DNA of 64,000 bases from the NCBI GenBank assembly GCA_963803875.1, contig CAWDOA010000008.1, positions 434,001 through 498,000 on the forward strand, in the 5' to 3' direction. Position 1 is the stretch's first letter, and every line of letters starts with the position of its first letter. A model generated the notes under the pieces. The model was not told the origin of the DNA. It did not search any database and saw nothing but the letters and a program-made list of their open reading frames with translations. The position numbers and the translations under genes are program-made. Shown one piece after another: positions 9,183-18,964 of this stretch. The stretch is from JABDIY01 sp963803875. Lineage in GTDB: Bacteria; Actinomycetota; Acidimicrobiia; Acidimicrobiales; SZUA-35.

Positions 9183-9955
9183 GGGGTGGTTCCTTGCAGT
9201 GTGTGAAGGGGAATGATCACCGGAGACCCGTCGGGCCCGATCATACGGTGCATCGGTGTGCCGAAGTACTTCGTCAGGGTCTCAGCCTCCAGTACATCCC
9301 AGGCTGGGCCCGCCGCCACCAACCGGCCCTGGTCAAGCAACAGCGCATCGTCGGCATACCGAACCGCAGCGGTCAAGTCATGCACCGCCGACAGAACGGT
9401 GAGACCCTGCTCCGAGGCGAGCGAGGCCACGAGGTCCATCACCTCGAGCTGATGGCCAACGTCCAGAGAGCTTGTCGGCTCATCGAGCACCAAGATGTTT
9501 GCATCCTGACAGAGCGCCCGAGCCAGCACCGCCCGCTGAGCCTCGCCACCGGAGAGTTCGTTCAGAAACCTCCCGGCGAATTGATAGATCCCCAACTGAC
9601 ACATCGCATCATGGGCAAGGGCGCGATCATCGGGACCTTCGCTTGCGAGCCAGCCGAGGTGGGCGGTCCGACCAAGGAGCACGTATTCGGCAACGGTCAT
9701 CCCAGCCGGTAGTACCGGGGATTGCGGAACGTACGCGCAGAAGCGAGCACGAGGTCCTGAATGCTCGGGGAATGACACGGCTTCGCCTCCCTTCCCGGAG
9801 CCGACCACTGCCGACATCAGCGTCGACTTTCCGGCCCCGTTTCGGCCGAGCACAGCCGTCCACCTCCGGGCCTCTATCCGTACGGAGACGTTGTCCAACA
9901 CCTTCGTAGGGCCATAGGAAACACAAAGCCGATCGACCACGATCGCTGCGCTCAC
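9179..9955 (-). CDS. btuD: Cobalamin ABC transporter ATP-binding protein
   Basis: From GTG 9955, 258 residues. Walker A GRNGAGKST lies at residues 37-45, the signature LSGGEAQRAVLARAL near 140, and Walker B/D-loop LVLDEPTSSLD near 165; this is the FecE/BtuD class. The frame is open further upstream into btuC, but the GTG at 9955 starts exactly at the conserved first strand and overlaps the btuC stop by 4 bases (GTGA). It drives B12 import with BtuC and BtuF. The riboswitch and cobO favour cobalamin over iron-siderophore. Confidence 0.88.
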   Translation of the reverse strand: MSAAIVVDRLCVSYGPTKVLDNVSVRIEARRWTAVLGRNGAGKSTLMSAVVGSGKGGEAVSFPEHSGPRARFCAYVPQSPVLPAGMTVAEYVLLGRTAHLGWLASEGPDDRALAHDAMCQLGIYQFAGRFLNELSGGEAQRAVLARALCQDANILVLDEPTSSLDVGHQLEVMDLVASLASEQGLTVLSAVHDLTAAVRYADDALLLDQGRLVAAGPAWDVLEAETLTKYFGTPMHRMIGPDGSPVIIPLHTLQGTTP

Positions 9956-11031
9956 AGCGACCCGGCCTTGGTTCTCAAGAGCAGGAAGGCGAAGAAGGGT
10001 GCGCCGACGAACGCAGTTACAACGCCAATTCCCAGCTCTGCGGGAGCTGCAACAGACCGGCTGATCCAATCGGCGAGAATCACGAACGCTGCACCGACCA
10101 CACCCGAGAGTGGGACCACCATTCGGTAGCTCGATCCGATCATCAGTCGGATCATGTGGGGAACCACAAGGCCCACGAATGAGATGAGCCCACTCACCGA
10201 GACCGCGGCAGCGGTGAGGAGCGACGCCGCAATGAGCGCGATGAGCTTGACACGATCCGGACGCAATCCCAGCGTTGTCGCCTCGGCCTCCCCTACCCGG
10301 AGCACATCGAACTGGCGTCGCAGCGCAACCAGAACTCCCCCACAGATCACGAGGTAGAACGTGAGAACAACCACCCGATCCCAGTTTGCTCCAACGAGGG
10401 TGCCGAACAACCACGAGATGATCGACCGCTGGGTATCCACATTGCGGCTCAACAGGTAGGTCTGAACCGCCGTGAAGAACGATGCGGTGGCGATGCCGGC
10501 CAACAACAGAGAGGCGATCTGATTGGGTGCGGAACGCCCGATCAGTAGTGCCACTGCAACCGCTATCAATGCTCCGACGAAGGCCAGCAGCTGAAGCGCC
10601 CCTATCGGTCCGACCGCCCAGTCGAGACCGAGAATCATTGACACACTGGCACCCAGGCCTGCACCAGCGGCGATGCCGAGAAGAAAAGGATCAGCCAGCG
10701 GATTGCGAAACACGCCCTGATAGGCCGAACCGGCCATCGCCAGCGAGCTACCGACCAGGCCGCCCAGTATGACCCGCGGCAGCCTGATCTGGCTGAGAAT
10801 GGTCGCCTGGCGGTCCGACAGGCCGCTGTCGACGGCGACGATCGGCAATCGATCGAGGAGTTCGAGTACGACACCCCTCACGGGAAGGTCGGCAGCACCG
10901 CTGGTCAGACTCACGATCGCACACGCCGCCAGAGCCATGAGTGCGCCTGTTGCCGCCATCGGGGGCAACCGAAACGAACTGCGCAGCGCCTCGGGCGCAG
11001 CAACGGTCGTTCCGGTCACCATTCCCATCAC
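9952..11031 (-). CDS. btuC: Cobalamin ABC transporter permease (FecCD family)
   Basis: A 359-residue FecCD/BtuC permease with about ten membrane segments. Family motifs are visible: RLPRVILGGLVGSSLAMAG, then YQGVFRNPLADPFLLGIAAG, and near the end VSVSGLISFVGLVVPHMIRL, which contacts the ATPase. The GTG start at 11031 overlaps the btuF stop by 4 bases. It forms the membrane channel for corrinoid import; substrate is inferred from the upstream riboswitch and downstream cobO. Confidence 0.9.
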   Translation of the reverse strand: MMGMVTGTTVAAPEALRSSFRLPPMAATGALMALAACAIVSLTSGAADLPVRGVVLELLDRLPIVAVDSGLSDRQATILSQIRLPRVILGGLVGSSLAMAGSAYQGVFRNPLADPFLLGIAAGAGLGASVSMILGLDWAVGPIGALQLLAFVGALIAVAVALLIGRSAPNQIASLLLAGIATASFFTAVQTYLLSRNVDTQRSIISWLFGTLVGANWDRVVVLTFYLVICGGVLVALRRQFDVLRVGEAEATTLGLRPDRVKLIALIAASLLTAAAVSVSGLISFVGLVVPHMIRLMIGSSYRMVVPLSGVVGAAFVILADWISRSVAAPAELGIGVVTAFVGAPFFAFLLLRTKAGSL

Positions 11032-11996
11032 CCTGTGGCGACCGGTTGGGCGAGTTGGGCGAGCTGCTCGGCCAGATCAGCAACTCTGGGGCCCCAGCGG
11101 GAGGCGACATCTGAATTGATCTGCACGATGTTGTTCGACTGGACTGCGGTCATCGAATCCCACCCCGGTCGAGCTGCAACGTCGTCAGGTCCGTAGCCAA
11201 CCAAGTCGGTGATCACGATCAGAGTCGGGTCAGCCTCGACCAAGTACTCGGCCGTGACCTGGGGGTAGCCCAGACCATCGGGATCGGCTGGATCCGCAAC
11301 GTTTTCGAAGCCGAGCCGGGCGTAGAGATCACCGATGAACGAAGCCGAGCTGACGGAGAAGAACGTGTCGTCGAGCTCGTGGTACACCCGAACCGGCGCC
11401 TCGCTGCTCGCTGAGCTGACCTGGATCGCAGCGTCGACGCGAGCGCGGATGTCAGCGTTGACCGCAGCCGCTTTGTCGATGTTTCCGCTTGCGAGCCCCA
11501 GCGCTGCAATCTGGGCGTACGTGTCATCGATCGTGAGGGCCCCCGGTTGCACGATCACGGGAACCTCCAACGCTGCGAATGCGGTGGCGAGAGCATTTTC
11601 GGGGTCGAAACTGGTGATGAGGAGATCGGGATCGAATGCGGCGATGGCCTCGAGGTTGGGCGTGAACGCTTGAAGGCCTTCCTGGGTGGGAGCTTCAGCT
11701 GGGAAGTTCGAAAAGCTGTCAGCGGCGATGACCTGATCGCCGGCACCGATGGCAAAGAGCATTTCGGTTGCCGACGGCGACAGGCTCACGATCCTTTCCG
11801 GCTGCGCCGCGATGATCACGCCATCGATCTCGACCGGGAAGTCCTCGGCCACAGGCACGTCTTCGGTTGTGGTCGCAACAGCTTCGGTTGTGGTAGTGGG
11901 CTGAGTCGTCTGCTCGGGCGCCGAACTCGAGCATGCGGCAAACAACAGAACTGCGGCCAGTAATACTCCACTGCAGCGGATGAGTGAAGTGTTCAT
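11028..11996 (-). CDS. btuF: Cobalamin-binding periplasmic-type lipoprotein
   Basis: From ATG 11996, about 322 residues. A lipoprotein signal (LLAAVLLFAAC) is followed by a Thr-rich tether (TTQPTTTTEAVATTTED), then a class III substrate-binding fold: RIVSLSPSATEMLFAIGAG, LEAIAAFDPDLLIT, and a C-terminal helical lobe. It captures corrinoid outside the membrane and hands it to BtuC. The frame is open upstream to 12104, but that part lies inside the riboswitch and lacks a signal peptide. First gene of the operon. Confidence 0.9.
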   Translation of the reverse strand: MNTSLIRCSGVLLAAVLLFAACSSSAPEQTTQPTTTTEAVATTTEDVPVAEDFPVEIDGVIIAAQPERIVSLSPSATEMLFAIGAGDQVIAADSFSNFPAEAPTQEGLQAFTPNLEAIAAFDPDLLITSFDPENALATAFAALEVPVIVQPGALTIDDTYAQIAALGLASGNIDKAAAVNADIRARVDAAIQVSSASSEAPVRVYHELDDTFFSVSSASFIGDLYARLGFENVADPADPDGLGYPQVTAEYLVEADPTLIVITDLVGYGPDDVAARPGWDSMTAVQSNNIVQINSDVASRWGPRVADLAEQLAQLAQPVATG

Positions 11997-12044
11997 GGTG
12001 GGTTTCCTACCTCGGGAAGGCTCTCTGGGAGCTTTGGGTTGGAT

Positions 12045-12185
12045 CACACAGGCGACCTGGCTCACCATGCTCGACCCGAGACAACGGGCGTCGACTGGCA
12101 TCACAGTTGCGGGACAGCGTCGGAATCAAACCGAACTTCGCTGCGTGATCAGCCGTTTCACGGCCGGAGGCAACGATACCAGTCG
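12045..12185 (-). promoter_or_regulatory. Cobalamin (AdoCbl) riboswitch
   Basis: Read on the minus strand, the leader contains the conserved core CTGTCCCGCAACTGTGATG (about 12101-12119) preceded by GGTTTGATTCCGACG, and, closer to btuF, the B12 box AGCCAGGTCGCCTGTGTG (about 12047-12064). Order and spacing fit the AdoCbl aptamer. About 50 bases separate the B12 box from the btuF ATG; a stretch with AGGTAGG just before the ATG could be the ribosome site sequestered on ligand binding. It should repress btuFCD-cobO when cobalamin is plentiful. Confidence 0.92.
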
Positions 12186-12213
12186 TCGACCACAAACGAC
12201 GAGTGTCAACCGC

Positions 12214-14449
12214 CTACTCGGACCAGTTGCAGGTTCGGTACGGAGTCTCGTCGTCACCGTCGGGGCACTTGACCTCGTTCCATTGGCCCGTGCTTCCCAG
12301 TTGGGCCGCTCCCGATGCGTTGTCGAAGTTCACGTCGTCGAAATCGGCACCGAAAAAGGTCGAATTGCGGACATGCGCCTTCTGAAACTTCACTTCGTCG
12401 AGCTCGGCGTTGTTGAAGTTGGCGTTCCGGATCGTGGCCTCTTCCAGGTTCACCTTCTGGAGCGTGGCCCCCGCGAACGACGGCGCCAACCGCCCCCATC
12501 TCCTTCATGTCGGTGTCGATGATTGTTGCCCCGGCGAAGCTGACACCGCTGCTGTCAACTTCTTTGAAGTCTGCGTCGTCAACGATTGCGGAGGAGAAGT
12601 TGGCACCGCTCAGATCTCCCCGTTCGAATTTCACACCTGTGAGATCGGCGCCGCCAAAATCAGCCCCCTCCATCGAGAAGTCTCTGGCGAACAGGTCTTC
12701 GACATCCGCTCCCACAAAGCTGGCGTTGTTCAGCGAGATATCGTGTAGGTCTGTCCTGCGGAGATCGGCTCCGTCGAAGATCGTTCCGTCCCAGTTTCCA
12801 CCGTGGAAATGAGCTTCGGACAGGTCGAACCCTGACAGATCCAAGGGTCCGTCGGCGCCGAGGTCGCATCCGTAGAAGTCCACGCGTCCCCGGTTACGCA
12901 GTTCCCGTGCTGTGATCCCCGGTTCGCCCAGGCAATCTCCCACCGCACTGGGCAGGACCCCATTGGGAGGGTTCCCGGGAGGCCGAGTCGTCGGCGGAGT
13001 TGTGGGGGGCCGAGTCGTCGGAGGCCGAGTCGTGGGAGGCCGAGTCGTCGGCGTTGTCGAGGCAGGCCGAGTCGTCGGGGTCCGAGTCGTCGGCGGGGTC
13101 GTCGTGATCACCGTGACAACGGCGGCTCGGCTGGTGGCTGGGACCGTCGACACGCCAACAGTGTCTGGAGGGTTTGCCGAAGCCGGCGGGGTCTCTTGCT
13201 CGGCTTGGGTGTCAACCACAACCTCCACCGCAGTGGTCGTCGGCCGGCCTCGAGCTTCAGTGACGACCACGGTGGAGCTGGGGATCGGTGACTCGAGTAG
13301 CGACTCTTCTTCACTGGAAGCAAGCACATCAACCGGCGGAGATTCCGCTGCCACTGCCACCGCACCCATGGTCATCGCACCGGCCAGAACAACCGGTGTG
13401 GCAGTCGCGACGGCGGTCATCGATCCGGCAACGGGTGATGCGAACGCTACGAGCTGGGGGATCTGGGTGAGGATCGAAAGCGGCGCCAGCCCCCACCGGA
13501 ACCGGCCCAGGCTGATCGCCAGGAAGGCCTTCACTACTTCAGGATCGAACTGGCTTCCGGCGCATCGAGCGATCTCTCGGCGCGCTTCAGCGGCCGGGGC
13601 CGGCTTCTTGTAGGAACGAAGCGACGTGATGACATCAAAGGTGTCCGCAACCGAAACAATCCTTGCTCCAACACAGATCTCGTGGCCCTCGAGCCCGTAG
13701 GGGTAGCCTCCGCCGTCCCACCATTCATGGTGTTGGGCAACTGCATCGGCGAAGGGACCCAGGAACTCCCGCAGCGGTTCAACGAGCTCCGCACCGATGG
13801 TGGCGTGTTGCTTGACGATTTCGTACTCGGTGTCGGTCAACCGGCCCGGCTTGTTCAGGATCTCGCTGGGTATCTGCATCTTCCCCACGTCATGCAGGAG
13901 CGCCGCCCAACGAAGTTTGGACCGCTCTTCGGTGGTGAGTCCCATTTCCCCGGCAATCACGTCGGCGTAGGCCCGGGTCCGTTCGCTGTGACCTTTGGTG
14001 TTGCGATCATGATGATTGAGGGCTGAAACCAAAACCATCAGAGTCTCGGCAGCCTCGCTGGCACTCGTGCCGAGACCGTCGGCTTGCACCGCAGCCATGG
14101 TTCGACGCAGCTCCTCGTCGGAGGAACTGCGCATTGCGATCCTGATACGGCTCGGTGCTTTGTCGGGGAAGACCATGGTCATTCGCAGCAGCAGAGCAAC
14201 CGGGGCGGCGAGGCGAGCCACCCGATCGGTTGCCATCATCACGATGAACGACACCACCATGAGCACCACAATTCGCAGGATCTGACCCGACCGTTCCTCC
14301 GGAGTGGACATCCCCTTCGAGAACGCATACGACACGAAGAGGGCGAGTACGAACGGGAAAACGAAGAGCGTTATCTGAAGGATGCGTCCCAACACCGGGC
14401 GACCCCGCCACTGCCCTTGGGCAGAGGTCTGTTCGTTCTCGCCTGTCAT
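12214..14449 (-). pseudogene. Membrane HD-GYP / pentapeptide-repeat protein, copy 1, one frameshift
   Basis: Rebuilt length about 745 residues. Order: two N-terminal membrane regions (about 24-44 and 58-90), a cytoplasmic HD-GYP domain with LLHDVGKMQIP (H186 D187) and HHEWWDGGGYPYGLEG (GYP 248-250), a third hydrophobic region (about 338-378), a Pro/Thr linker with repeated PPTTR units, then an exported-looking segment (DCLGEPGITARELRNRG, DFYGCDL) leading into pentapeptide repeats (LSGFDLSEAHFHGGNWDGTIF) and the end KCPDGDDETPYRTCNW. HD-GYP domains usually hydrolyse c-di-GMP. An extra base near 12480 breaks the frame at MGAVGA; the remaining 85 codons run to a TAG at 12214. Its close paralogue is at 16541-18881. 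Confidence 0.82.
12970..13105 (-). repeat. 15-base repeats coding the PPTTR linker (copy 1)
   Basis: Degenerate tandem units of about 15 bases (CGGCCTCCCACGACT-like on the coding strand) code for Pro-Pro-Thr-Thr-Arg pentads in the linker between the last membrane segment and the pentapeptide-repeat domain. Because the unit is a multiple of three, gain or loss of whole units changes linker length without a frameshift. Confidence 0.75.
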
Positions 14450-14540
14450 CCCTCCGAAGATCGGCAGTTTGAGGCGCGCCCTTGATCAGCAAAAACGCCC
14501 ACCCTTACGAGGCGTGCGAGAGGGCCGATACGGTCACTTC

Positions 14541-15644
14541 ATGGCCACCATGGGAGTTGAGGTCAGGCTGCTTGCCCTGCCCATTCGAGCGGCGCTTGTT
14601 GCAGCCCACGATCCTGCCCCCGAATCGATACGGCTTCTCACCGTGGTTCGGCTGGAAACCGACGATGGCCACGTCGGCTGGGGAGAGTGTTCGGCTCTCA
14701 ATCGGGTCGGCTACTCATCCGAAAGCGCCCAGACCGCATACGACCTGCTCACAAGTGATCCGAGGCTCTCGACCCATGGAGGGGGCGACGATGTGAGGGC
14801 GGAGGCACCCATGGCGATGGCCGCCCTGGAGATGGCGGAATTCGACCTGCGCCTGCGCTCGCTCGGCATTTCGCTGGCGTCCTACCTCGGCGTCGACAGA
14901 ACGACCGTTCCAGCCGGAGCCGTCATCTCGCTGGGATCGGTAGAGGCAACTAGTGCAGCAGCCCACTTGGCTGATCAGCAGGGGTTTGCTCGGGTCAAGA
15001 TCAAGGTGGTACCAGGGGTTCAGTCAGGCATCGATCCGGTCGCGGTGGTCGCTGCCATCAAGACTCAGTTTGCGGAGATGGAGGTACACGTTGATGCCAA
15101 CGGAAGTTTCGATTCTGATTCCGTCGCCGAGCTTGAAAGAATGGTTGCAGCCGGCGCCTCCGCGGTTGAACAGCCTTTTCCACCCGACAATTCAGAGCTG
15201 GCAACCGAGCTGGTCGCTCGAGGGCTTCGGATCATTGCCGACGAGTCCGCCACCAGCCTCGACGCAGTTGCAGAGCTGGTGGAACGTCGAGCGTGCACCG
15301 GCGTTGTGGTGAAGTCATCCAGGCTTGGCGGACTGTTCCCTGCTTTCGAACTCATGGGGTGGTGTCTGGAGAATGGCGTTCCGGTCGCCGCCGGTGGGAT
15401 GCAGGAGTCGGGTCTGGGTCGCTCAGCTCTGGCCGTTGTCGCTGCTCACGAGGCGTGCACGATCACCGGTGATGTCTCACCTGCGCAACGGTGGCTGGCA
15501 GACGATCCCTGGGACGATGTCGAGATGATCGACGGTCGGATCACCGTGCCGACGACAGCAGGTGTCGCGACACTTCCCAATCTCGCGCTGTTGGACCGTT
15601 ACACGATCGCATCCGACAAACGGAGTGTTGGTGAACCGTCATGA
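14541..15644 (+). CDS. menC: o-Succinylbenzoate synthase
   Basis: A 367-residue enolase-superfamily protein that dehydrates SHCHC to o-succinylbenzoate in menaquinone synthesis. Visible catalytic features: the KxK pair in FARVKIKVV, metal ligands in HVDANGSF, EQPF and ADES, and the second catalytic Lys in VVVKSSRLGG. ATG 14541 is preferred because the family sequence (VEVRLLALPIRAALV) begins here; the frame is open further upstream. It overlaps menH by 4 bases (ATGA). A degraded copy of its start lies at 18965. Confidence 0.9.
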   Translation: MATMGVEVRLLALPIRAALVAAHDPAPESIRLLTVVRLETDDGHVGWGECSALNRVGYSSESAQTAYDLLTSDPRLSTHGGGDDVRAEAPMAMAALEMAEFDLRLRSLGISLASYLGVDRTTVPAGAVISLGSVEATSAAAHLADQQGFARVKIKVVPGVQSGIDPVAVVAAIKTQFAEMEVHVDANGSFDSDSVAELERMVAAGASAVEQPFPPDNSELATELVARGLRIIADESATSLDAVAELVERRACTGVVVKSSRLGGLFPAFELMGWCLENGVPVAAGGMQESGLGRSALAVVAAHEACTITGDVSPAQRWLADDPWDDVEMIDGRITVPTTAGVATLPNLALLDRYTIASDKRSVGEPS

Positions 15645-16441
15645 GCGATCGCCGGCTCGCAATCGGCCACATCTCAGGCCCGGTTCTGGGCGAGGAGGAC
15701 CCCGTCGCCGTGCTGCTTCACGGGTTCACCCAGAACCGTCACTGTTGGGGCCCGTTCGCTGACGCTCTCGGCAAACGATTCACCGTGCTGGGCGTCGATC
15801 TACCCGGTCACGGAAACAGCGGAGCAAGCGACGTCACGTTCGAGCAAGCATCTGAACTCGTCGGCGACGCTCTCGACACCGTCGATCGACCGATCGACAC
15901 CCTGATCGGCTATTCGATGGGCGGGCGTATGGCGTTGCGCTTGGCCGTCGATCGTCGAGCGGTGTGCGGCTGGCTGGTTGTTCTTGGCGCGACCGCCGGA
16001 CTGGCCGATCCCGGCGACCGTCATCAACGCCGAGAGGCCGACCGCAAACTCGCCGAACGAATCCGTTCCGAAGGCGCGGAGCGGTTCCTTGATTTCTGGT
16101 TGCGGCTGCCACTCTTCGATGCCTTGAGCGACGCCCAACAGTTTCGGGCCCAGCGATTGGCTCATTGGGGAACCGGGGTGCCCGAGACCCTCGAGCATCG
16201 GGGCACCGGGAGCATGGAACCGCTATGGACACGACTCCCCGAGATCGACATACCCACCCTGGCTCTGGCCGGCGATCAAGACACCAAGTTCACAGAAATC
16301 GGACGTTCCCTCGCCCATCGAATCGGGGCCAACGGTTCGTTCGCCCCGGTGGAGGAGTCCGGTCACGCCTGCCATCTGCAACGTCCGGATGAGACCGCCG
16401 ATGCGATTCTTCGATGGCGGTTCGATTCTGAGGTGCCCTAG
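15641..16441 (+). CDS. menH: SHCHC synthase (alpha/beta hydrolase MenH)
   Basis: A 266-residue alpha/beta hydrolase. The oxyanion strand VAVLLHGFTQNRHCW, the nucleophile elbow GYSMGGRMAL (about residue 90), the acidic residue in AGDQDTKF and the His in EESGHACHLQRP make a complete triad. MenH releases pyruvate from SEPHCHC to give SHCHC, the step before MenC. Translationally coupled to menC by a 4-base overlap, which supports the assignment over a generic hydrolase. Confidence 0.87.
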   Translation: MSDRRLAIGHISGPVLGEEDPVAVLLHGFTQNRHCWGPFADALGKRFTVLGVDLPGHGNSGASDVTFEQASELVGDALDTVDRPIDTLIGYSMGGRMALRLAVDRRAVCGWLVVLGATAGLADPGDRHQRREADRKLAERIRSEGAERFLDFWLRLPLFDALSDAQQFRAQRLAHWGTGVPETLEHRGTGSMEPLWTRLPEIDIPTLALAGDQDTKFTEIGRSLAHRIGANGSFAPVEESGHACHLQRPDETADAILRWRFDSEVP

Positions 16442-16454
16442 ATGTGACAACCGG

Positions 16455-16540
16455 GGGGCGTAGGGATAGTTGGTCCAGTCGGGAGGACCGGCGTGGGGGA
16501 CCACCGCGTTCACCGCACCCTGAGCATGCGCCTCGGCGGC
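16455..16540 (-). pseudogene. menB: Remnant of the menB 3' end with internal deletion
   Basis: Read on the minus strand this encodes AAEAHAQGAVNAVVPH directly joined to GPPDWTNYPYA. The first part equals the middle of intact MenB (AAEAHAQGAVNAVVPH) and the second matches the MenB C-terminus (RPPDWSDYPYAF); the roughly 65 codons between them are gone. It abuts the stop codon of the second HD-GYP gene at 16541, marking the joint of an old tandem duplication. Confidence 0.85.
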
Positions 16541-18881
16541 CTACTCGATCCAGTTGCAGGTGCGATACGGGGTTTCGTCGTCACCATCTGGACACTTGGA
16601 ATCGTCCCACCGACCCGTGCTTCCCAGTTGGGCCTCACCCGACGCCTTGTCGAGGTTGACGTCGTCGAAATCGGCACCGGAGAAGGTCGAGTTGGAGATA
16701 TCGGCCTTCTGAAGCTTCACCTTCTGGAGCACAGCGTTGTTGAAGTTGGCATTCCGGATGTTGGCCTCTTCCAGTTTGACGCCTTGGAGCCTGGCCCCTT
16801 CGAAGGACGCCCCCACCGCTCCCATCTTCTCCATGTCGGTGTCGGTGATGTTGGCCCCTGCAAAGGTCGCACCGCTGCTGTTCACATCCTTGAACTCTGC
16901 GCCGTCGATGACAGTGGAGGCGAAGCTTGCATTTCGCAGATCTCCGGCGTCGAACTTGGCGTCGGTGAGGTCGGCAGTGCGGAAGTTGGTTCCCACCATC
17001 GAGAAGTCCTTGGCCTCGAAGTCCTGAAGATCAGCTCCGACGAACCGAGCGTTGTCCATCGAGAGATCCTCGAATTTGGCTTTGAACAGGTCGGCGCCGT
17101 TGAAGATCGTTCCGTCCCAGTTGCCTCCGCGGAAACGTGCTTCGGACAGGTCGAACCCGGAAAGATCGAGCGGCCCGTCCGAACCCAGGTCACATCCGTA
17201 GAAGTCCACGCTTCCCCGGTTCCGTAGATCCTGTGCCGTGACTCCCGGTTCTCCCAGACAATCTTGGACCACCCTTGGCAACACCCCGTTGGGAGGGTTG
17301 CCGGGGGGCGAGGTCGTAGGAGGCGAGGTCGTGGCAGGTTGGGTCGTGGGAGGCCGGGTCGTGGGAGGCAAGGTTGTGGGGCCGGGTCGTGGGAGGCCGG
17401 GTCGTGGGAGGCCGGGTCGTAGGAGACAAGGTTGTGAAGGGCCGGGTTGTGGCAGGTTGGGTCGTCGGGGGCCGGGTCGTGAAAGGCCAGGTCGTGGAGG
17501 ACAAGGGCGTGAGAGGCGAGGTTGTGAGAAACGAGGTCGTCGACGGTGTGGTGGCCACCCTGGCACCTGCGGTCGTCGGGATCGTCGTAACGCGAACAGT
17601 CACCGCAGGGGCTGGCGACGTCGGAGGGGTCGCTTCTGCGGTTGAAGTCTCAGCCACAACCTCCAAGAAACTTGTCGTCGGCAGGTCTCGGAGTTCGGTG
17701 ACGACCACAGCGGTAGGGCTAGGGGCGGCTGACTCGAGCAGCAACAGTTCTTCACCGTCAGCAGCCACATCGGCCGGCGTAGGATCTGCTGCCACTGCCA
17801 GTGCACCTATCGTGACCGCACCCGCCAGTGCAAACGGCGTGGCGGTCGCAACTGTGGTCATTGATCCAGCGAAGGCAGCGAGCTGAGGGATCCGGGTGAG
17901 GATTGAAAGCGGTGCGAGTCCCCACCTGAATCGGCCCAGGCGTATGGCCAGAAAGGCTCTCACGACCTCGGGATCGAACTGGCTTCCGGCCCACCGAGCG
18001 ATCTCCAGGCGCGCTTGGCCAGCCGCGACTGGCTTGTTGTAGGAGCGAAGCGACGTGATCACATCGAAGGTTTCAGCGACGGCAACGATCCTTGCTCCGA
18101 CACAGATCTCATGACCCTCGAGCCCGTCGGGATAACCTTTGCCGTCCCACCATTCGTGATGTTGGGCAACCGCATCGGCGAAGGGACCCAGGAACTCCCG
18201 CAGCGGTTCAACCAGTTCGGCACCGACGGTCGGGTGTTGCTTGAGGATTTGATATTCGATATGGGTGAGACGGCCCCGCTTGTTCAGGATCTCGCTGGGA
18301 ATCTGCATCTTCCCCACGTCATGCAGGAGCGCAGCCCAACGAAGTTTGGACCGCTCTTCGGTGGTGAGTCCCATTTCCCCAGCAATCACGTCGGCGTAGG
18401 CCCGGGTCCGTTCGCTGTGACCCTTGGTGTTGCGATCATGACGATCAAGGGCTGCGACCAAGACCATAAGGGTCTCGGCTGCCTCACTGGCACTCGTGCC
18501 GAGGCCTTCGGTTTTTGCCTCGGCCATCGTTCGGCGTAGTTCGTCGTTGGAGGAGCTGCGCATGGCGATTCTGATTCGGCTCGGTGCTTTGTCAGGGAAA
18601 ACCATTGTCATCCGAAGCAAGAATGCAACCGGGGCGGCGAGGCGAGCCACCCGTTCGGTTGCCACCATCACGATGAACGACACCACCATGAGCACAGCGA
18701 TTCGGAAGATCTGACCCGCCCAGTCCTCAGGAGTGGACATCCCCTTGACGAGCCCGTACGACACGAAGAGCGCGAGCACAAACGGGAGGACGAACAGCGC
18801 GATCTGGAGGATGCGCCCCAACACCGGACGACCCCGCCACTGCCCTTCCGCAGCGATTTGTTTGTTATCGCCTACTTTCAT
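16541..18881 (-). pseudogene. Membrane HD-GYP / pentapeptide-repeat protein, copy 2, one frameshift
   Basis: Paralogue of copy 1 with the same order: two N-terminal membrane regions, HD-GYP domain (LLHDVGKMQIP, HHEWWDGKGYPDGLEG), third hydrophobic region, long Pro/Thr linker, then DCLGEPGVTAQDLRNRG, DFYGCDL and a pentapeptide domain ending RTCNWIE. The GYP segment here has the canonical GYPDG, where copy 1 reads GYPYG. A two-base loss in the linker near 17378 shifts the frame; the domain resumes intact in the next frame. Start taken at codon MKVGDNKQ (18881), matching copy 1. The break differs from that in copy 1. Confidence 0.82.
17290..17540 (-). repeat. 15-base repeats coding the PPTT(R/Q/S) linker (copy 2)
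   Basis: A longer and more varied tract than in copy 1: units coding PPTTR, PATTQ, PPTTS and PFTTR. One unit near 17378 is two bases short (GTTGTGGGGCCGG against GTCGTGGGAGGCCGG), which produces the frameshift of the host gene. The opposite strand shows an artificial Gly/Val/Arg-rich frame here that is not a gene. Confidence 0.75.
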
Positions 18882-18964
18882 CACGAAGGTCCGCATCCTG
18901 GGTGGCCGGCTTTATCAGCAACGACGCCCACTCTACGTGACGTTCAGGAGTGTTTTGCGGTCGC

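Noticed and set aside
12912..13613. Plus-strand open frame with repeated VVGGRVVGG units, and a possible tandem-repeat array
   Set aside because: This is the reverse strand of the PPTTR linker of the HD-GYP gene; the periodicity is 15 bases of codons, with no spacers, so it is neither a gene nor a CRISPR array.
17238..17886. Plus-strand Gly/Arg/Val-rich frames
   Set aside because: Antisense shadow of the linker repeats in the second HD-GYP gene.
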